A stretch of DNA of 64,000 bases from NCBI RefSeq assembly GCF_030248535.1, contig NZ_JAHGAJ010000019.1, positions 299,282-363,281 on the forward strand. Reading direction: 5' to 3'. Below are positions 62,723 through 64,000 of the stretch, piece by piece. The position numbers and the translations under genes were made by a program. The DNA is from Vibrio sp. D404a. Its GTDB lineage: Bacteria > Pseudomonadota > Gammaproteobacteria > Enterobacterales > Vibrionaceae. The first letter of the stretch is position 1, and each line of letters begins with the position of its first letter. Below the pieces are notes generated by a model. It saw only the letters and a list, made by a program, of their open reading frames with translations. It did no database searches and was not told the DNA's origin.

Positions 62723-63202
62723 TTACTCAGTACTCAAAATATCATAATTTTCAAATTCTTCGTCTGGCACCAAGTAACGATATGCAGATACCTCTGGCAA
62801 TAGCATCCCGCGATCTAGCCAATTGTAGACATGCGTATCTTCTGGCATGTGACCCAACGAATTCAGGCTCGAAGAATTGCAAGCAGGTTGGTGGGTATAG
62901 ATTAGGAGCTTTTCAGCTAAATCTATTTTCAGATCCCAATTTTCATCTTGAACATCGTCCGATGATATACGCCCCGTATAAACCCTAACGTTCGTGCTAT
63001 CTTGGTTTTGAATCCATTTAATGTGTTGGTTTAGCCTAACACCAAAAGTCTGCTCTTGAGCTTTACCAATATAAAGCAACACATTATGACCATAGACTGG
63101 ATGAGAGCCATAGATCTGATAAATGCCATAGTCAGATGGCGACCTCAACTCATACGCTTCTTCTAGTGGAACTCCCGAAGACCAATCAACATGAATTTTC
63201 AT
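62723..63202 (-). CDS. Integron cassette protein with GIY-YIG nuclease-superfamily domain
   Basis: 159 residues. GIY (26-28, YGIYQIYG), YIG (44-46, LLYIGKA), Arg56 and His60 (FGVRLNQH), Glu97 (LAEKLLIYTHQP) and Asn109 (ACNSS) match in order the catalytic skeleton of GIY-YIG nucleases: the two Tyr, Arg, Glu metal ligand and Asn. A ~50-residue C-terminal part is unassigned. GAGG precedes the ATG by 4 nt. It is flanked by attC-like sites and read in the cassette direction. A nuclease acting on invading DNA is a guess; many cassette genes have unknown roles. Confidence 0.75.
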   Translation of the reverse strand: MKIHVDWSSGVPLEEAYELRSPSDYGIYQIYGSHPVYGHNVLLYIGKAQEQTFGVRLNQHIKWIQNQDSTNVRVYTGRISSDDVQDENWDLKIDLAEKLLIYTHQPACNSSSLNSLGHMPEDTHVYNWLDRGMLLPEVSAYRYLVPDEEFENYDILSTE

Positions 63203-63247
63203 TTAAACCTCGAAACTGGAAAGAAAAATAGTGCTGCATAAATTAGT

Positions 63248-63330
63248 GAGCAACGCCAACTTGAAACCTAACCTAACGATGGAATGAAAAATGCCATGCG
63301 TTGGGAATCTGCCTTAAACACTTGTTATGT
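63248..63330 (-). repeat. attC-like integron recombination site B
   Basis: On the minus strand: ACATAACAAG at 63330, then TTTAAGGCAGATTCCCAACG and GCATGGC. The right half is AT-rich with GTTAGGTTAGG, and the end is GTTGGCGTTGCTC at 63248. The start is nearly that of many Vibrio cassette attC sites as I remember them. It separates the VOC pseudogene cassette from the GIY-YIG cassette. Confidence 0.8.
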
Positions 63331-63702
63331 GGTTGCTCCACCCAGACCTATTAAAGTTACAAAATGGTCTTCGATTTAGCATAGAAAGCCCATTTCCTAC
63401 CTCCACCGGACCACGATACAAGGTTGCACTAAGATCTTTAAAATGAGCTAAAGCAATAGATAAGTCTGTCACAGACCAATATGCCACTGTTCCTTTTTTG
63501 CCCTCAGAACCTTCTTCTCAGATTCAACAATTTCGAGCAAAAAACCGTTTACATCAAGTGCAGTAGAGCCAAAGTCTAAAATATGGACTGGAACGGCTTC
63601 GGAAAACGCTTGCTGATACCATTGAAGCCTAGCCTCTACACCAGGAACAAGAATAAGCCCTGCTACAGGGATCACAAACCCTCCTGCCATATAACATTGC
63701 AT
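63325..63702 (-). pseudogene. VOC (glyoxalase/bleomycin-resistance) family cassette gene, decayed
   Basis: The intact start encodes VAGLILVPGVEARLQWYQQA and FGSTALDVNGFLLEIVES, a typical half VOC domain. Then the frame shifts: EGSEGKKGTVAYWSVTDLSI and ALAHFKDLSATLYRGPVEVG continue in another frame. After GLSM a second shift and a TAA in place of a Gln codon precede IEDHFVTLIGLGG, the expected end. At least two indels and one nonsense change, so non-functional. It lies wholly inside one integron cassette and its remnant runs into attC site B. Confidence 0.8.
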
Positions 63703-63968
63703 AGATGTGCAACCATGGTTTAGGCGATTGAGTGCTTTAGAGAGCGCTCAGGGCGAATTCTTGTGCAGAAAGCCCGAATCCTGCCGTACTCAAACAAAGC
63801 ACTCAATCTTCAATGATACGAATTTAAGATCACTGCGTGACAGTCTGCACATCAAAAAACATATCATCAAGTTGAATATAATTACACGCATTTCAAAAAT
63901 CAAGAGACATAAGAACAAGCTTATTAGTATTTAGAAATCAATAAATACAGGTTCAATATCCCACTACC
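63703..63968. other. Upstream part of the VOC cassette with structured element
   Basis: Long non-coding part of a cassette (between the third attC end at 63969 and the VOC start). A plus-strand 75-codon ORF here lacks a ribosome-binding site and runs against the cassette direction. The main content is the inverted-repeat element at 63727-63807. Confidence 0.5.
63727..63807. repeat. 81-bp element bounded by perfect 12-bp inverted repeats
   Basis: ATTGAGTGCTTT (63727-63738) and AAAGCACTCAAT (63796-63807) are exact reverse complements. The 57-nt inside can fold further: GGGC (63751-63754) with GCCC (63772-63775), and TTCT with AGAA. This could be an RNA element, a small MITE-like insertion, or a cassette-borne promoter region. 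Confidence 0.6.
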
Positions 63969-64000
63969 ACATAACGCCGCATTCTTACGAATCCCCTCAT
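63969..64000 (-). repeat. 3' end of a third attC-like site (cut by window edge)
   Basis: On the minus strand the sequence ends GATTCGTAAGAATGCGGCGTTATGT cut region, with GCGTTATG the classical 3' core of Vibrio attC sites. It shows that the cassette array continues to the right of the window. Confidence 0.55.

Noticed and set aside
63729..63792. tRNA-like fold (TGAGTGC/GTACTCA acceptor-like stem, GAATCCTGCC T-arm-like stretch)
   Set aside because: Only 64 nt, no proper D or anticodon arm, and an interrupted T stem. The longer 12-bp inverted repeat explains the pairing better.
63707..63934. 75-residue plus-strand ORF at the right end
   Set aside because: Runs against the cassette direction, lacks a ribosome-binding site and crosses the inverted-repeat element.

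Overview
The window looks like a chromosomal segment of a marine Vibrio, most probably of the Splendidus clade. I judge this from the style of the encoded proteins (PstSCAB with long N-termini, YejABEF, RbsDACBKR, a Vibrio-type acidic porin), moderate GC content with AT-rich intergenic regions, CRP- and PhoB-type sites of gamma-proteobacterial form, and chromosomal-integron style attC sites at the right end. No rRNA, confident tRNA, insertion sequence, prophage or CRISPR array was seen.

Layout. 1-3.4 kb: aldehyde dehydrogenase (cut by the left edge) and RidA, divergent from a LysR regulator, then an S66 (MccF/LD-carboxypeptidase) peptidase. 3.6-4.3 kb: a 37-residue membrane peptide and a ribbon-helix-helix protein, both preceded by the same 12-bp palindrome. 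4.4-9.7 kb: pstSCAB phosphate importer behind a PhoB-type array, ending in an odd gene that resembles a low-molecular-weight phosphatase/arsenate reductase without its catalytic Cys. 10.1-15.3 kb: chemoreceptor, a small protein, an S4-domain protein, and a sensor kinase/response regulator pair. 15.5-26.1 kb: a seven-gene co-oriented unit encoding an oligopeptide ABC importer, a beta-barrel protein and a 1312-residue lipoprotein zinc metalloprotease. 26.4-32.1 kb: a second oligopeptide importer with the yejABEF layout. 32.5-36.9 kb: a probable globin-coupled degenerate GGDEF protein, an endonuclease/phosphatase-fold protein, a ToxR-like membrane regulator, and two exported proteins. 37.1-43.6 kb: complete ribose operon rbsDACBKR with a CRP site and two identical 18-bp operators. 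43.7-54.9 kb: hybrid sensor kinase, RDD protein, two paralogous LysR regulators, a porin, a candidate sRNA, a small secreted protein and three GNAT acetyltransferases. 54.9-62.5 kb: small membrane proteins, an orphan prepilin, a lipoprotein, DoxX, two LysE exporters, a MerR regulator with a textbook 19-bp-spacer promoter driving a frameshifted carboxymuconolactone decarboxylase gene, a monooxygenase and a methyltransferase.

The last 1.4 kb appears to be the distal end of an integron cassette array read on the minus strand. It has two attC-like sites and part of a third, a GIY-YIG nuclease-superfamily cassette, a decayed VOC cassette, and a structured element bounded by 12-bp inverted repeats.

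A recurrent pattern not explained by the genes is short degenerate tandem repeats with strict 15-, 16- or 18-bp periods. Most lie at or just after stop codons (3.7, 32.2, 37.7, 46.3, 48.7-48.9, 52.6 and 56.3 kb).
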